A stretch of DNA of 64,000 bases from Bacillota bacterium. Lineage in GTDB: Bacteria; Bacillota; Syntrophomonadia; Syntrophomonadales; Syntrophomonadaceae. Made by a program: the position numbers and the translations under genes. Under the pieces are notes generated by a model. That model saw nothing but the letters and a program-made list of their open reading frames with translations, did not search any database and was not told the DNA's origin. The stretch is taken from NCBI GenBank assembly GCA_023395515.1, contig JAEWZB010000041.1:1-64000 (forward strand), in the 5' to 3' direction. Below, in pieces: positions 1 to 8,470 of the stretch; position 1 is the stretch's first letter; every line of letters begins with the position of its first letter.

Positions 1-1
1 A

Positions 2-70
2 AAAGATAATCAGGATTTAGCTTTTCAACCACATAAAGAGAGTACTATCGTTGTAAAAAGTACAGTTTAA
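2..70 (+). CDS. C-terminal end of an unidentified upstream gene (partial)
   Basis: One frame is open from the window edge to a TAA at 68-70 and ends in the residues QPHKESTIVVKSTV. The other two plus frames close at once. The tail looks like the last beta strand of a larger protein, but 22 residues are too few to name it. No terminator is visible before the next gene, so it may be co-transcribed with the MntA/HepT pair. It could also be chance reading of non-coding DNA. Confidence 0.35.
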   Translation, partial: KDNQDLAFQPHKESTIVVKSTV

Positions 71-111
71 CGATAAAATGTAAAATACTAACAGCTTTAA
101 GGAGTATGGAC

Positions 112-408
112 ATGGTACGCCAAGAGATTTTAGCAGCAGTTAAAAAAATGGTCACTTGGCATCTGCTGGACACTGATGCTAAGGTATATCTTTTTGGTTC
201 TTGGGTACGAGGTGAGGAGAACCAAGGCTCTGATATTGATATAGGTATTTGGTATGATAATCCGCTGCCTTCTGGAACCTTAAGCTGTTTGCGTGAAGCT
301 TTGGAAGAATCAACTATACCTTATGCGGTAGACCTCGTAGACCTAACCCAGACTAATTCTGATTTTAGGCAGGCGGTATTAGAGGAGGCAGAATTATGGA
401 AAGACTAG
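112..408 (+). CDS. mntA: MntA-like minimal nucleotidyltransferase (antitoxin of MNT/HEPN pair)
   Basis: A 98-residue MNT-domain protein. The motif GSWVRGEENQGSDID fits the GS-x10-DxD signature exactly, with a further acidic stretch (VDLVDL) that supplies the third metal ligand. In studied MntA/HepT systems this enzyme adds AMP to a tyrosine of the HEPN ribonuclease and silences it; that role is inferred here from the motifs. The start at 112 is preferred over the ATG at 106 because AAGGAG at 99-104 lies seven bases before it. The gene overlaps the following hepT by 13 bases, the usual arrangement of this module. Confidence 0.85.
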   Translation: MVRQEILAAVKKMVTWHLLDTDAKVYLFGSWVRGEENQGSDIDIGIWYDNPLPSGTLSCLREALEESTIPYAVDLVDLTQTNSDFRQAVLEEAELWKD

Positions 409-794
409 TTCAGCGGTTGCGGGTAGCTAGGCAGGCTTTAATAACATTAGAGGAATTATCGGTAATAAAGAATCCGTCGGCGGTAGAAAGAGATGCAGCT
501 ATACAAAGATTTGAATATACAGTAGAAGCATCATGGAAGGCAGCCAGGCATTACTTGCTTACAATAGAAGGAATAGAAACTTCTTCACCTAAGAGGGTGA
601 TTCGCTATTTAAGGGAAAATGGTTTTTTTAGTAATGATGAAGCTGTCTTGGCTTTAGAAATGATTGATGACCGTAACCTTACCTCTCACACATACAATCA
701 AGAAGTAGCAGACCGACTCTTTGCTCGCCTTTCTAACTATACTAACCTGCTTAATTTATGGATTACTAAAATGCAAGCTAATCTAATCAGTTAG
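396..794 (+). CDS. hepT: HepT-like HEPN protein (toxin / nucleotidyltransferase partner)
   Basis: A 132-residue all-helical protein of the HI0074 type (nucleotidyltransferase substrate-binding). The sequence RNLTSHTY near residue 93 fits the RX4HXY motif, in which R and H form the ribonuclease site of HEPN toxins and the Tyr is the target modified by MntA. It starts inside mntA with a good GAGGAGG site, so translation is probably coupled. The family is sure; whether this copy is an active toxin cannot be told from sequence. Confidence 0.82.
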   Translation: MERLVQRLRVARQALITLEELSVIKNPSAVERDAAIQRFEYTVEASWKAARHYLLTIEGIETSSPKRVIRYLRENGFFSNDEAVLALEMIDDRNLTSHTYNQEVADRLFARLSNYTNLLNLWITKMQANLIS

Positions 795-804
795 GAGCAA
801 TTTT

Positions 805-1200
805 ATGAACAGGGAATGGGTCTTTCTGCAAAGTGTGGTAACCCCGGATGAATATACTCTTATAGAAAATATTCTGGCTCAGGAAGGAATACCAGTCTTG
901 AAAAAGAGTCCGGGAGCCGGTGCTTATATAGAAGTGGTGATGGGTTCAATTTTGGTAGGGACAGGACATAAGCTTTATGTGCCGGCCCCTGACTTAGGAA
1001 GAGCGCAAGATATATTAATGAATATGGAAGCGGAAATAAACCCTGCTCACGAAACTGATAACGATGATTATGAAGAAACCGGTTCCGGGTTTATTATGAA
1101 ACATAAAGACCTTTTCAAAAAAATACTAATCATCTTTTTATTAATAATTTACGGGGGAGGCCTTATTGCCTCTATTATTCTCCAGCTTATAAATAAATAA
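805..1200 (+). CDS. Small membrane protein with DUF2007-like N-terminal domain
   Basis: 131 residues. The first 80 resemble the DUF2007 'putative signal transducing protein' domain: an opening segment asking for a position in sequence (VTPDEYTLIENILAQEGIP) followed by a short beta-rich part ending in a VPAPDLGRAQDIL helix. A single membrane helix lies near the C-terminus (about residues 107-128), preceded by lysines, so the domain should face the cytoplasm. The function of this family is unknown. It begins ten bases after hepT with a TAGGAG site, so it is the last gene of that operon and is followed by a strong terminator. Confidence 0.6.
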   Translation: MNREWVFLQSVVTPDEYTLIENILAQEGIPVLKKSPGAGAYIEVVMGSILVGTGHKLYVPAPDLGRAQDILMNMEAEINPAHETDNDDYEETGSGFIMKHKDLFKKILIIFLLIIYGGGLIASIILQLINK

Positions 1201-1228
1201 GGGGAGTGATCTTAAATCCTCCCCTTAT
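1197..1228. terminator. Bidirectional terminator between convergent genes
   Basis: A perfect 10-bp stem, ATAAGGGGAG (1197-1206) and CTCCCCTTAT (1219-1228), with a 12-base loop. It overlaps the stop codon of the plus-strand gene and lies nine bases from the stop of the minus-strand crotonase, so it can serve both. Confidence 0.8.
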
Positions 1229-1237
1229 TCAAAAGCA

Positions 1238-1996
1238 TCAGGTCAATGGTGTCATCATAAAGACCGGCATTTTGCCTTCCTCTTTTAGTTCGGGCCGATA
1301 GTCATAATAAAGATTATCCTCGGTATCCATTCTATCTAAAACATGTTTATAAACCCGTGTCTTCATTTCTAATACGGTAGTACGGGATTTTTGAAAGGTC
1401 CTGGCATAAGCTACCGCTTCTTCTAAAGTTTTTTCGGCACTTTCACATGCTTTTATAATCACGCCGTGTTTTTCCAGCTCATCGGCGGCAATTTTATCTC
1501 CGGTGAGCAGCATGCGGGTAAATAGATGGTAGGGCATAATGCGTCTCATCCATTCTACCATGGAGGGGGCCAGCTGGATGCCCAGGTTAACTTCGGGTAA
1601 GGAAAAATAACCCCGGTCAGAGCGCATAAAGCGGAAATCACAGGCTCCGGCTAACATGGCACCATTACCGAAAGCATGCCCATTTACTGCTGCTATAGTG
1701 GGGATAGGGGCCATTAGCATCGCTTTAAAAACTTTACTGTTTAAATGTAACCAGTCACTCATAGCCGGAAAATCATCATTTTGCTGCTGGGCGATAACCC
1801 AGCCTAAGTCTACACCTAGAGAAAAGTTTTTAGGATCACTGGAAGTTAAAACTAGAGCTTTAATTTCCTGGTCAGCTAATATTTCCTCATAAGTATCCAG
1901 CATAGTTTGCGCCCAGGTGGGGTTATGCAGATTTTCACCGTTATTCATTATCATAATTGCTACAGTACCGTCTTTTTGCCATTCTACAATAGCCAT
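1238..1996 (-). CDS. Enoyl-CoA hydratase/isomerase family protein, probably an enoyl-CoA isomerase
   Basis: 252 residues, crotonase fold. The oxyanion-hole segment GHAFGNGAMLAGACD is present, but where hydratases carry the first catalytic Glu (GGGxELA) this protein has Met. The second Glu is kept (SLPEVNLG). A single Glu at that second site is typical of delta3,delta2-enoyl-CoA isomerases, and the RSDRGYFSLPEV stretch resembles that branch. It would move double bonds of unsaturated acyl-CoAs into position for beta-oxidation. A terminator-like hairpin separates it from the upstream acyl-CoA dehydrogenase, so it may depend on read-through or on its own promoter. The start has AAGGAG ten bases upstream. 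Confidence 0.8.
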   Translation of the reverse strand: MAIVEWQKDGTVAIMIMNNGENLHNPTWAQTMLDTYEEILADQEIKALVLTSSDPKNFSLGVDLGWVIAQQQNDDFPAMSDWLHLNSKVFKAMLMAPIPTIAAVNGHAFGNGAMLAGACDFRFMRSDRGYFSLPEVNLGIQLAPSMVEWMRRIMPYHLFTRMLLTGDKIAADELEKHGVIIKACESAEKTLEEAVAYARTFQKSRTTVLEMKTRVYKHVLDRMDTEDNLYYDYRPELKEEGKMPVFMMTPLT

Positions 1997-2019
1997 TATC
2001 TAAGCTCCTTTCATGCATG

Positions 2020-2053
2020 TTTAAAAAGGGCTACTCCCGCTGGAAAGCAGCCC
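2020..2053 (-). terminator. Rho-independent terminator after the acyl-CoA dehydrogenase
   Basis: Read on the minus strand, GGGCTGCT pairs with AGTAGCCC (one G-U pair) around a 10-base loop and is followed by TTTTTAAA. It falls between the dehydrogenase stop and the isomerase start, within one apparent operon. Confidence 0.7.
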
Positions 2054-2078
2054 GTATACTATTATGTTGCTATTATAT

Positions 2079-3794
2079 TTAAGGATTTTGGATATAAGAA
2101 TCAACTAAGCTATATACTTCTTCTTGCAGAACTTTTTCAAACTCATCTTTATTAGGAACCGGCCTTTTAATCATATTCATAATCTTTTCTAATTGAGCTT
2201 CAGTATTTAGTGGTTTGCCGTAAAGACCCACTGCATAAGCGGAAAAGTCTCTTATGAAAAGATCGAACATCTGGTTCATTACTTCATCACTAATACCTTC
2301 AATTTTGGCACTTTCAATAATAAGCTGACCATAAGCTACCATAGTAAAGAGCTCACCAACTGCTAACAGATAATCAAAGTCTTCCATTTGTTTAGCCAGA
2401 TCCGGCCCGGAAACCATGAGGTATTCCTGGTAAGCTTTAATCTGCTCCATAAATACTTTTACATTGGGCAGATGGGCTAAACTATGGTAAGCGATATTGA
2501 AATCATGGAACTTAGTTTTAGCATAGCCTCTGGTTTTGCCTTGGTGGAACAAGAATTCTTCATTTCTATTGTCGGTTATTCTGCCGATCTCTTCAAATTC
2601 GGCCGGCATAAACATATAGCTGGGAATTAATTTAGCGATAAGTGCCATATTCACATGGCGGGTACCTTCAAGTTTGGGAAAACCTATAAGTTCAGTTACG
2701 GCTTGCTCGAAATACATGTCCTTTTCAAAGCCTTTGGCAGCAATTATGTCAAATAGAAGTTCATGTACTTCTTCACCTTGCATGGAAACCTTCATTTTCA
2801 TAATTGGGTTAAAGAGCAAGTATCTTTTATCATTTTCACTGGCTACTCTCATATAATCAGTAGCTCTAAGCCCAAAAAGTTTCATGCCCATGATTCTAAG
2901 CCAGGCATCGGAAAATAGTCTTCTAACATGAGCAAAATCAGTTACCCTATTACCATATAATTTACGGTGGTAAGCATGGTTTAAAGCTTCATAAAATGAA
3001 TGAGTTACAATTCCGGTAGAGCCTGAACCAATATTAAATTTACATATATTAATAGTATTAAGCATATCATCCCAGGCTTTGGGTCCTCGGGAAAGAATAT
3101 CTGCTTCGGTAATCGGATAATTATTAAGTTGAAACTCGGCTACAAATTGCTGGTTGGAGTCAATAATGTTTTTAACTAGTTCATATTTAGGATGGGCTGA
3201 ATCAACTACAAAAAATACATATTCATCGGTACCTTCTATTTTGGCAAACACGGTTACGGTACTAGCTACGTTGCCATTACCGATATAATATTTGCTGCCA
3301 TTAGCTAAATAAGTGCCGTCAGGTTGGGGAGTAAGCTTCATAGAAGTTGAATAAATATCAGCACCATGTTCTTTTTCAGAAAGGCCAAAGGCACAAAGGG
3401 CATTATCTTGCAATTTTTTAGCAGCTTTATGTTTGGCTTCCTCGTTATCGCCTAGCAATACCGGGTTAAGTCCTAAGGCTGATACATGGTAAGTATACCA
3501 GTAGGCTGCTCCATAAAATCCACATATCTCGGAAAATTCATACATTCTGTAAGTGCTGTAATATTGGTTAGGATCAGAGCCATAACCACTGGGAAGAAAA
3601 AGGGTCTCAAAAAAACCTTCCTCGGTTACGAATTTCTGAAAATCAGCACAAAACTCCCGGTCATGATATTGTTCTTTTTGTTTGGATAATCCTTTGGCTT
3701 CAAACCAATCAATAGTTTTTAACATAATTTCTTTGGATCTTGCATCGGGATAATGGCGATCTTTATACTTTTTAGGATTTAGTAAAAGACTCAT
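2079..3794 (-). CDS. Acyl-CoA dehydrogenase
   Basis: 571 residues, the long form of the flavin-dependent acyl-CoA dehydrogenases. The FAD/substrate motif is seen as AFGLSEKEHGAD (about residues 134-145), the beta domain follows (GSKYYIGNGN), and the C-terminal helical domain contains FPKLEGTRHVN, where the Glu is the likely catalytic base. A further helical extension of about 150 residues ends the protein. It would oxidise acyl-CoA to trans-enoyl-CoA and pass electrons to ETF. It lies 30 bases after the crotonase gene in the same operon and has a strong AAAGGAGG site. Chain-length preference cannot be read from the sequence. Confidence 0.9.
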   Translation of the reverse strand: MSLLLNPKKYKDRHYPDARSKEIMLKTIDWFEAKGLSKQKEQYHDREFCADFQKFVTEEGFFETLFLPSGYGSDPNQYYSTYRMYEFSEICGFYGAAYWYTYHVSALGLNPVLLGDNEEAKHKAAKKLQDNALCAFGLSEKEHGADIYSTSMKLTPQPDGTYLANGSKYYIGNGNVASTVTVFAKIEGTDEYVFFVVDSAHPKYELVKNIIDSNQQFVAEFQLNNYPITEADILSRGPKAWDDMLNTINICKFNIGSGSTGIVTHSFYEALNHAYHRKLYGNRVTDFAHVRRLFSDAWLRIMGMKLFGLRATDYMRVASENDKRYLLFNPIMKMKVSMQGEEVHELLFDIIAAKGFEKDMYFEQAVTELIGFPKLEGTRHVNMALIAKLIPSYMFMPAEFEEIGRITDNRNEEFLFHQGKTRGYAKTKFHDFNIAYHSLAHLPNVKVFMEQIKAYQEYLMVSGPDLAKQMEDFDYLLAVGELFTMVAYGQLIIESAKIEGISDEVMNQMFDLFIRDFSAYAVGLYGKPLNTEAQLEKIMNMIKRPVPNKDEFEKVLQEEVYSLVDSYIQNP

Positions 3795-3824
3795 TAGTAA
3801 AGTCCTCCTTTAAAATATTACTTG

Positions 3825-4604
3825 TTACTTGCCGGTGTAGGTCGGCCTTCTCTTTTCTAAAAAGGCTTTCATGCCTTCGGTTTGGTCTAAGCCGGAGAAA
3901 AGTAGTGACCAAACCTTTTGTTCATGTTCCAGACCGGCATCTAAAGAATTATTTTCGGCAAAATTCATGGCTGCTTTAGCAGTACGCAGGGCAGCCGGAC
4001 TTTTGCGGCCTAATGATCTGGCTAATTTAAAGGCAGTTTCTTGTAATTCGGCAGTGGGTACTACTTTATTAACCAGGCCAATATTTAAAGCCGTTTGGGC
4101 GTCAATAATTTCACCGGTTAAAACCATATATCTGGCCCGGCTCCATCCAATAGCCCGGCCTAGCCGTTGGGTTCCTCCACAACCAGGTACTATGGCCAGA
4201 TTAATTTCCGGCAGCCCCATGAAGGCATTGTCAGCCGCTATACGAATATCACAAGCTATGGCCAGCTCAGTTCCGCCGCCTAAGGCCGGTCCGCCAATAG
4301 CTGCAATATAGGGCTTAGGTGATGAAGTAATCAAATCGCACATAGCATGGGCCTTGCCAATAAACTCTTCCATTTCCAGGGTACCGGCTTCGGACATATA
4401 GGGTATATCACCACCGGCCGAAAATACATTTTCTCCTCCGGTAATAATAACTGCGCCTACCTCGGGGTCCTGATTAAATTCCATAAGAGCATTAGTCATT
4501 TCCTGGACAGAATTAGAATTGGTAGGATTCATTGCCTTCGCATTATCAAATAGGATTATTCCTACCCCTTCTTTTTTTTCTAATTTAAGTAGTTTATATT
4601 CCAT
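3825..4604 (-). CDS. Enoyl-CoA hydratase (crotonase)
   Basis: 259 residues, the usual length. Both catalytic glutamates are in place: GGGTELAIACD for the first and GLPEINLAIVPGCGGTQRL for the second, so it should hydrate 2-enoyl-CoA to 3-hydroxyacyl-CoA. The C-terminal FLEKRRPTYTGK is the standard crotonase tail. It sits between the acyl-CoA ligase and the acyl-CoA dehydrogenase on the minus strand, giving activation, oxidation and hydration in one transcript. Start chosen at the ATG with GGGAGG just upstream. Confidence 0.9.
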   Translation of the reverse strand: MEYKLLKLEKKEGVGIILFDNAKAMNPTNSNSVQEMTNALMEFNQDPEVGAVIITGGENVFSAGGDIPYMSEAGTLEMEEFIGKAHAMCDLITSSPKPYIAAIGGPALGGGTELAIACDIRIAADNAFMGLPEINLAIVPGCGGTQRLGRAIGWSRARYMVLTGEIIDAQTALNIGLVNKVVPTAELQETAFKLARSLGRKSPAALRTAKAAMNFAENNSLDAGLEHEQKVWSLLFSGLDQTEGMKAFLEKRRPTYTGK

Positions 4605-4650
4605 GATGGGCCTCCCTCGTATTTAGTAGCATATTATTGGGGAAAAAAGA

Positions 4651-6525
4651 CTATTCCTGGTACATGGTTTCTATTTCTTGATGGTATTTTTGGCTGATTA
4701 TGTTGCGTTTTAGTTTCATGGTAGGGGTTAATTCCCCGTCTTCTTGAGTAAGTTCCTTAGTTAATAGAGTGAATTTCTTTATTTGCTCCACACGGCCTAA
4801 AGTCTCATTTTGTTTAGTAATAATATCTTCGTATATTTTAATGACAGCACTATTTTTTATTAAGTCTTCATGTGATGTATAAGTAATGTGGTTTTTCTGG
4901 CAGTAGTCTTCCAGAATAATAAAGTTAGGTACGATAAGTGCCGTAATATATTTTTGCTTTTCCCCGATTATTACAAACTGTTCCACAAACAGTTCTTCAC
5001 CAAACATTTTTTCTATTTGTTGGGGGGATATGTTTTTGCCTCCCGCAGTTATGATAATATCCTTAATCCGGTCGGTAATTTTAATGTAAGTCAGCTTTTG
5101 TCCATCTTTATTTTCAGTAGTTATTGTGCCTATATCTTGAGTTTTAAACCAACCATCGGAGGTAAAACATTCGGCAGTGGCCTCAGGTTTATTATGATAA
5201 CCTTTCATGCTCATACCGCCTTTTAATTGTATTTCGCCCTCCTCGGAAATTCGCGCCTCCACCATTGCGATCATAGGGCCACATTCATCAGGTTTGCCAT
5301 AACCGTTAAAACCTACACATACGGGGAAAAATTCGGTAAGGCCAAAACCTTGAATAAGATTAATGCCAAAAGATAAGAAAAATTCATTAACTTCTGCTGC
5401 TAAGGCGGCTCCGCCACAATGGTAAGTATCACAGCGCTCTGCACCTAGGGTCTCCCGTACTTTTTTCATTATCAATGCATCGGCAAGTCGGTGTTGGGCT
5501 AGTAAAAAAGCTCCTGATGGTTGGCCCGAAGCTTTGTTACGGTAAACCTCTAATGCAACCTGCTTGGCCCAGGTAAACATTTTAACCTTCACCGGAGATG
5601 CGGTTTTTAGACCCTCATGAATGGTGCCATATACCTTATCCCATATTCTGGGCACACTAGTCATGAAATGCGGCCTTATTACCGACATTACATCCTTAAA
5701 TTGTTTAGGATCAGGACAATATGCAATACGCATCCCTACACTCATACAGCCATATGACCACATGCGTTCAAAAACATGACTTAGGGGGAGTATAGCCAGG
5801 GAAACATAGGAAGGATCTGCATAAGGGAATCTACTAGCTGCTGGATAGATACCGTTCATAAAGGAACGATGAGTATGTATGGCTCCTTTAGGTGCACCGG
5901 TGGTGCCTGAGGTATAAATCAAGGTTAATATATCATCAGGGTTTACATTATCGAGCAGCTTCTGTAATTGATCATCTTGCTTAGAGGTGCGTCCTATGTT
6001 TAGCAGTTCATCAAAATACATACTATCATCACCGGTTATACTAATGTCACGGTCAAAAGCTACTATCTTTTGCAGATGAGCATTAGCGGTGATTACCTTT
6101 TTGGCGCGGTTGTACTGTTCTTGATTACCGACAAAAAGTATCTTGATTTCGGCATCATTTACTATATAGGCAGCTTCCTCAACGGAATTGGTGGCGTAAA
6201 TGGGTACGGTTACCGAGCGTATGGCCAGAATCGCCAAATCAGTAATTGCCCACTTGGCACAGTTATCAGCAAATATTGCCGCTGTTTCACCAGGCTGTAA
6301 AATATTCATTTGCAGAAGTCCTTTAGCCAGCGAGCGGATTTGTTCGCCGAAATCCCGCCATGTTATAGAAACCCATTCATCCTTAACCTTATCGGTAAGT
6401 ATATCAAAGTCGGCAAATTTCTCAGCATTTTTAAGCATCATATAGGCGAGTGATTTATTTTCTTTAAGATAAACCTCGAACGCTTTGTCCCAGTCCTGGT
6501 TGTAGTCAAATATTGGTTTTGTCAT
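4651..6525 (-). CDS. Long-chain acyl-CoA synthetase (AMP-forming)
   Basis: 624 residues, ANL superfamily. The P-loop-like AMP motif reads TLIYTSGTTGAPKGAIHTH (about residues 207-225), the A5 region QGFGLTEFFPV follows, and the A8 hinge region is TDRIKDIIITAGGKNISPQQIE. It would activate fatty acids to acyl-CoA with ATP. The annotated start at 6525 is preferred to the ATG at 6537, because that earlier ATG is part of the ribosome site (ATGGAGGTAATT then ATG). It is the first gene of the minus-strand beta-oxidation operon and is divergent from the 4-hydroxybutyrate dehydrogenase gene. Confidence 0.9.
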   Translation of the reverse strand: MTKPIFDYNQDWDKAFEVYLKENKSLAYMMLKNAEKFADFDILTDKVKDEWVSITWRDFGEQIRSLAKGLLQMNILQPGETAAIFADNCAKWAITDLAILAIRSVTVPIYATNSVEEAAYIVNDAEIKILFVGNQEQYNRAKKVITANAHLQKIVAFDRDISITGDDSMYFDELLNIGRTSKQDDQLQKLLDNVNPDDILTLIYTSGTTGAPKGAIHTHRSFMNGIYPAASRFPYADPSYVSLAILPLSHVFERMWSYGCMSVGMRIAYCPDPKQFKDVMSVIRPHFMTSVPRIWDKVYGTIHEGLKTASPVKVKMFTWAKQVALEVYRNKASGQPSGAFLLAQHRLADALIMKKVRETLGAERCDTYHCGGAALAAEVNEFFLSFGINLIQGFGLTEFFPVCVGFNGYGKPDECGPMIAMVEARISEEGEIQLKGGMSMKGYHNKPEATAECFTSDGWFKTQDIGTITTENKDGQKLTYIKITDRIKDIIITAGGKNISPQQIEKMFGEELFVEQFVIIGEKQKYITALIVPNFIILEDYCQKNHITYTSHEDLIKNSAVIKIYEDIITKQNETLGRVEQIKKFTLLTKELTQEDGELTPTMKLKRNIISQKYHQEIETMYQE

Positions 6526-6537
6526 AATTACCTCCAT

Positions 6538-6918
6538 AAATACCCTAATAGAGATAGAATAATTATCTAGTTGACTCTTTTAATTTCACTCTTAAAATAT
6601 GTAGTTGATGCTATGCTAGATTGTAGTAATATTTGTTGCCCCTGGTATTATAAGAGTATAGAATTAGTAGTAAAGACTAAGCTTTATTGGGCTATCTTTA
6701 ACTCGTTAATATTTTATACTACCCTCCTTTAGCAATCGAAAATTTCAGTCTCGAAAGAATATACTATCTTTACTATACTGACTAATAAATATAGTTTCAA
6801 CTATTTTTTATTATTAGTACTTTCGGTTATATAAATATATGGCTTCGAAGTAGTGTTAATACTTATTATTTACAGAATCTACCACACCAAAATTAGTTCA
6901 AAAATAGGAGGAGATGCC
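6538..6918. promoter_or_regulatory. Divergent promoter region between the acyl-CoA ligase and 4-hydroxybutyrate dehydrogenase genes
   Basis: About 380 AT-rich bases without a credible gene. It must hold promoters for both directions. A small palindrome, ATAGTT-TC-AACTAT at 6791-6804, is a possible regulator site; the TetR gene at 8471 is a candidate partner, by position only. The plus-strand gene has AGGAGGAG at 6907-6914. Confidence 0.4.
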
Positions 6919-8034
6919 ATGAAGGAATTTAAGATGTATGCCCATATTGTTTATGAAGACTCCTTACAAGCCTTTTTGCAGAGGGAAGGAATCGGTAAGA
7001 CGGACTTTATCCTAACTAACGAGTTTTTATATTCCCGGTTTATAAAAAAGCTTAATCCCCCCTGTGATGCTCTTTTTATTGAAGCCTATGGTCAGGGGGA
7101 GCCGACTACGGAAAGGGTGGACGCTATTCGCGCTGACCTGCCGGAAGGCCTAAAGCGTCTGATAGCTATTGGCGGTGGTTCGGTGATAGATATTGCCAAG
7201 ATGCTCTCTCTCAGTGTACCCTCCGGCAAAACCGAAGATTTGTTTCTGGGTTCCGAGGAGCCTACTCGTATTTATGATGTGTATGCTATCCCCACCACCT
7301 GTGGTACCGGCAGTGAGGTAACTAATATCTGTGCCGTGGAAATTACCGGCTTGCGCACCAAACGCGGAGTAAGCAGTCCGCTTATGTTTCCTCAGAAATC
7401 GGTGTTGATTCCGGAGTTGATTGCGGGCCTGCCCTATAAGTTCTTTGCCACCTCGTCAATCGACGCCCTGATCCATGCCGTAGAAAGCTATCTGTCTCCT
7501 CAGTCTTCGCCGGTTTCCGAGTTATTTTCTAAAGAAGCTATGGGCCTAATTCTGAAAGGTTATAAATATATCGCGGAGAACGGCCCGAATAAATGGACCG
7601 ACTGTGCGGCTGATTTTATTAACGCTTCTAACTTTGCCGGGCTAGCTTTCAACTCGGCCGGCTGTGCGGCAGTACACGCGCTAAGCTATCCATTAGGAGG
7701 CGGTTATCATATTCCCCATGGAGAGGCTAATCAATTGGTATTTGCCGCAACTTTACGCAAATATAAAGCTAAAGAGCCCACCGGTAAAATTAACGATTTG
7801 GAGGCTTTGTGGGCTGATTTATTGGGTGTGCCACCTACTGAGGCTCTGGAAACTGCTTTCTTGCTGTTTGATAAGGTGCAAACCCGCAAGCCTTTGCGTG
7901 AATTTGGTATCTCAGAAAGTGAGCTCCGGGATTTGGCCGCAGGGGTTATAGCCGGTCAGACCCGGTTGTTGAATAATAACTATACAGCGCTGACCGTGGA
8001 TGATATGATTGAAATATACCAAGAAGTTTATTAG
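6919..8034 (+). CDS. 4hbD: 4-hydroxybutyrate dehydrogenase (iron-containing alcohol dehydrogenase family)
   Basis: 371 residues. The sequence matches, as I recall it, the Clostridium kluyveri enzyme nearly motif for motif: KTDFILTNEFLY, IAIGGGSVIDIAKMLSL, PTTCGTGSEVTN, LPYKFFATSSIDALIHA, SYPLGGGYHIPHGEAN and RKPLREFG. The GGGS segment binds NAD and the spaced histidines (DALIHA, PHGEA) bind iron. It interconverts succinate semialdehyde and 4-hydroxybutyrate. The start is the ATG after AGGAGGAGATGCC; the earlier in-frame ATG at 6853 has no ribosome site. No other gene of the succinate/4-hydroxybutyrate route is nearby, so its pathway partner lies elsewhere. Confidence 0.88.
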   Translation: MKEFKMYAHIVYEDSLQAFLQREGIGKTDFILTNEFLYSRFIKKLNPPCDALFIEAYGQGEPTTERVDAIRADLPEGLKRLIAIGGGSVIDIAKMLSLSVPSGKTEDLFLGSEEPTRIYDVYAIPTTCGTGSEVTNICAVEITGLRTKRGVSSPLMFPQKSVLIPELIAGLPYKFFATSSIDALIHAVESYLSPQSSPVSELFSKEAMGLILKGYKYIAENGPNKWTDCAADFINASNFAGLAFNSAGCAAVHALSYPLGGGYHIPHGEANQLVFAATLRKYKAKEPTGKINDLEALWADLLGVPPTEALETAFLLFDKVQTRKPLREFGISESELRDLAAGVIAGQTRLLNNNYTALTVDDMIEIYQEVY

Positions 8035-8207
8035 GTTATTCTGGCAGGATTTTCCCTTGAAAATCATTCAACAAAATGCGATAATCAACAAGCACAGGAA
8101 ACAGGACTTAAATTAGTACTTAAGTTAATAATTCTGGAATACTCGTGAAGCTCTTATTTTGAACCTACAAAATTAAAACGGGAGTTCAAAAATTTAAGGG
8201 AGATATC

Positions 8208-8378
8208 ATGCCCGGTAAGTCTATTATTATAGCAGGGACGATAGAAGCTTTAATGCGAACACCCACCTATCGAGAGATAGGCATCAAAATAGGGCAACGG
8301 TATTTTGGGTTACATAACAAAGAACCGTGGATTAATTCCATGGTTTTTTCCTTTTCTGGAAATAAAACCGGATGCTAA
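8208..8378 (+). CDS. Small ORF of 56 residues, unknown (possible gene remnant)
   Basis: An ORF with an AAGGGAGA ribosome site, beginning MPGKSIIIAGTIEALM and ending FSGNKTGC. I do not recognise it. The stretch TPTYREIGIKIGQRYF looks like the inside of a folded domain rather than a complete small protein, so it may be the tail of a decayed enzyme gene. It lies between the 4-hydroxybutyrate dehydrogenase and the TetR promoter. Confidence 0.3.
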   Translation: MPGKSIIIAGTIEALMRTPTYREIGIKIGQRYFGLHNKEPWINSMVFSFSGNKTGC

Positions 8379-8398
8379 AGAAAAAATACCGGCAAATA

Positions 8399-8427
8399 TT
8401 GACATGGAAAAATATTCTATGTAGAAT
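8399..8427 (+). promoter_or_regulatory. Sigma-A-type promoter for tetR and probably the chemosensory operon
   Basis: TTGACA at 8399-8404, a 17-base spacer and TAGAAT at 8422-8427. The -10 box is one arm of a palindrome (ATTCTA-TG-TAGAAT, 8414-8427), which would suit autoregulation by the TetR protein encoded just downstream. Confidence 0.65.
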
Positions 8428-8470
8428 TAAGTCAAAGAAAAGGTGAGCGTTTACTTACCTGGGAGGAAAT

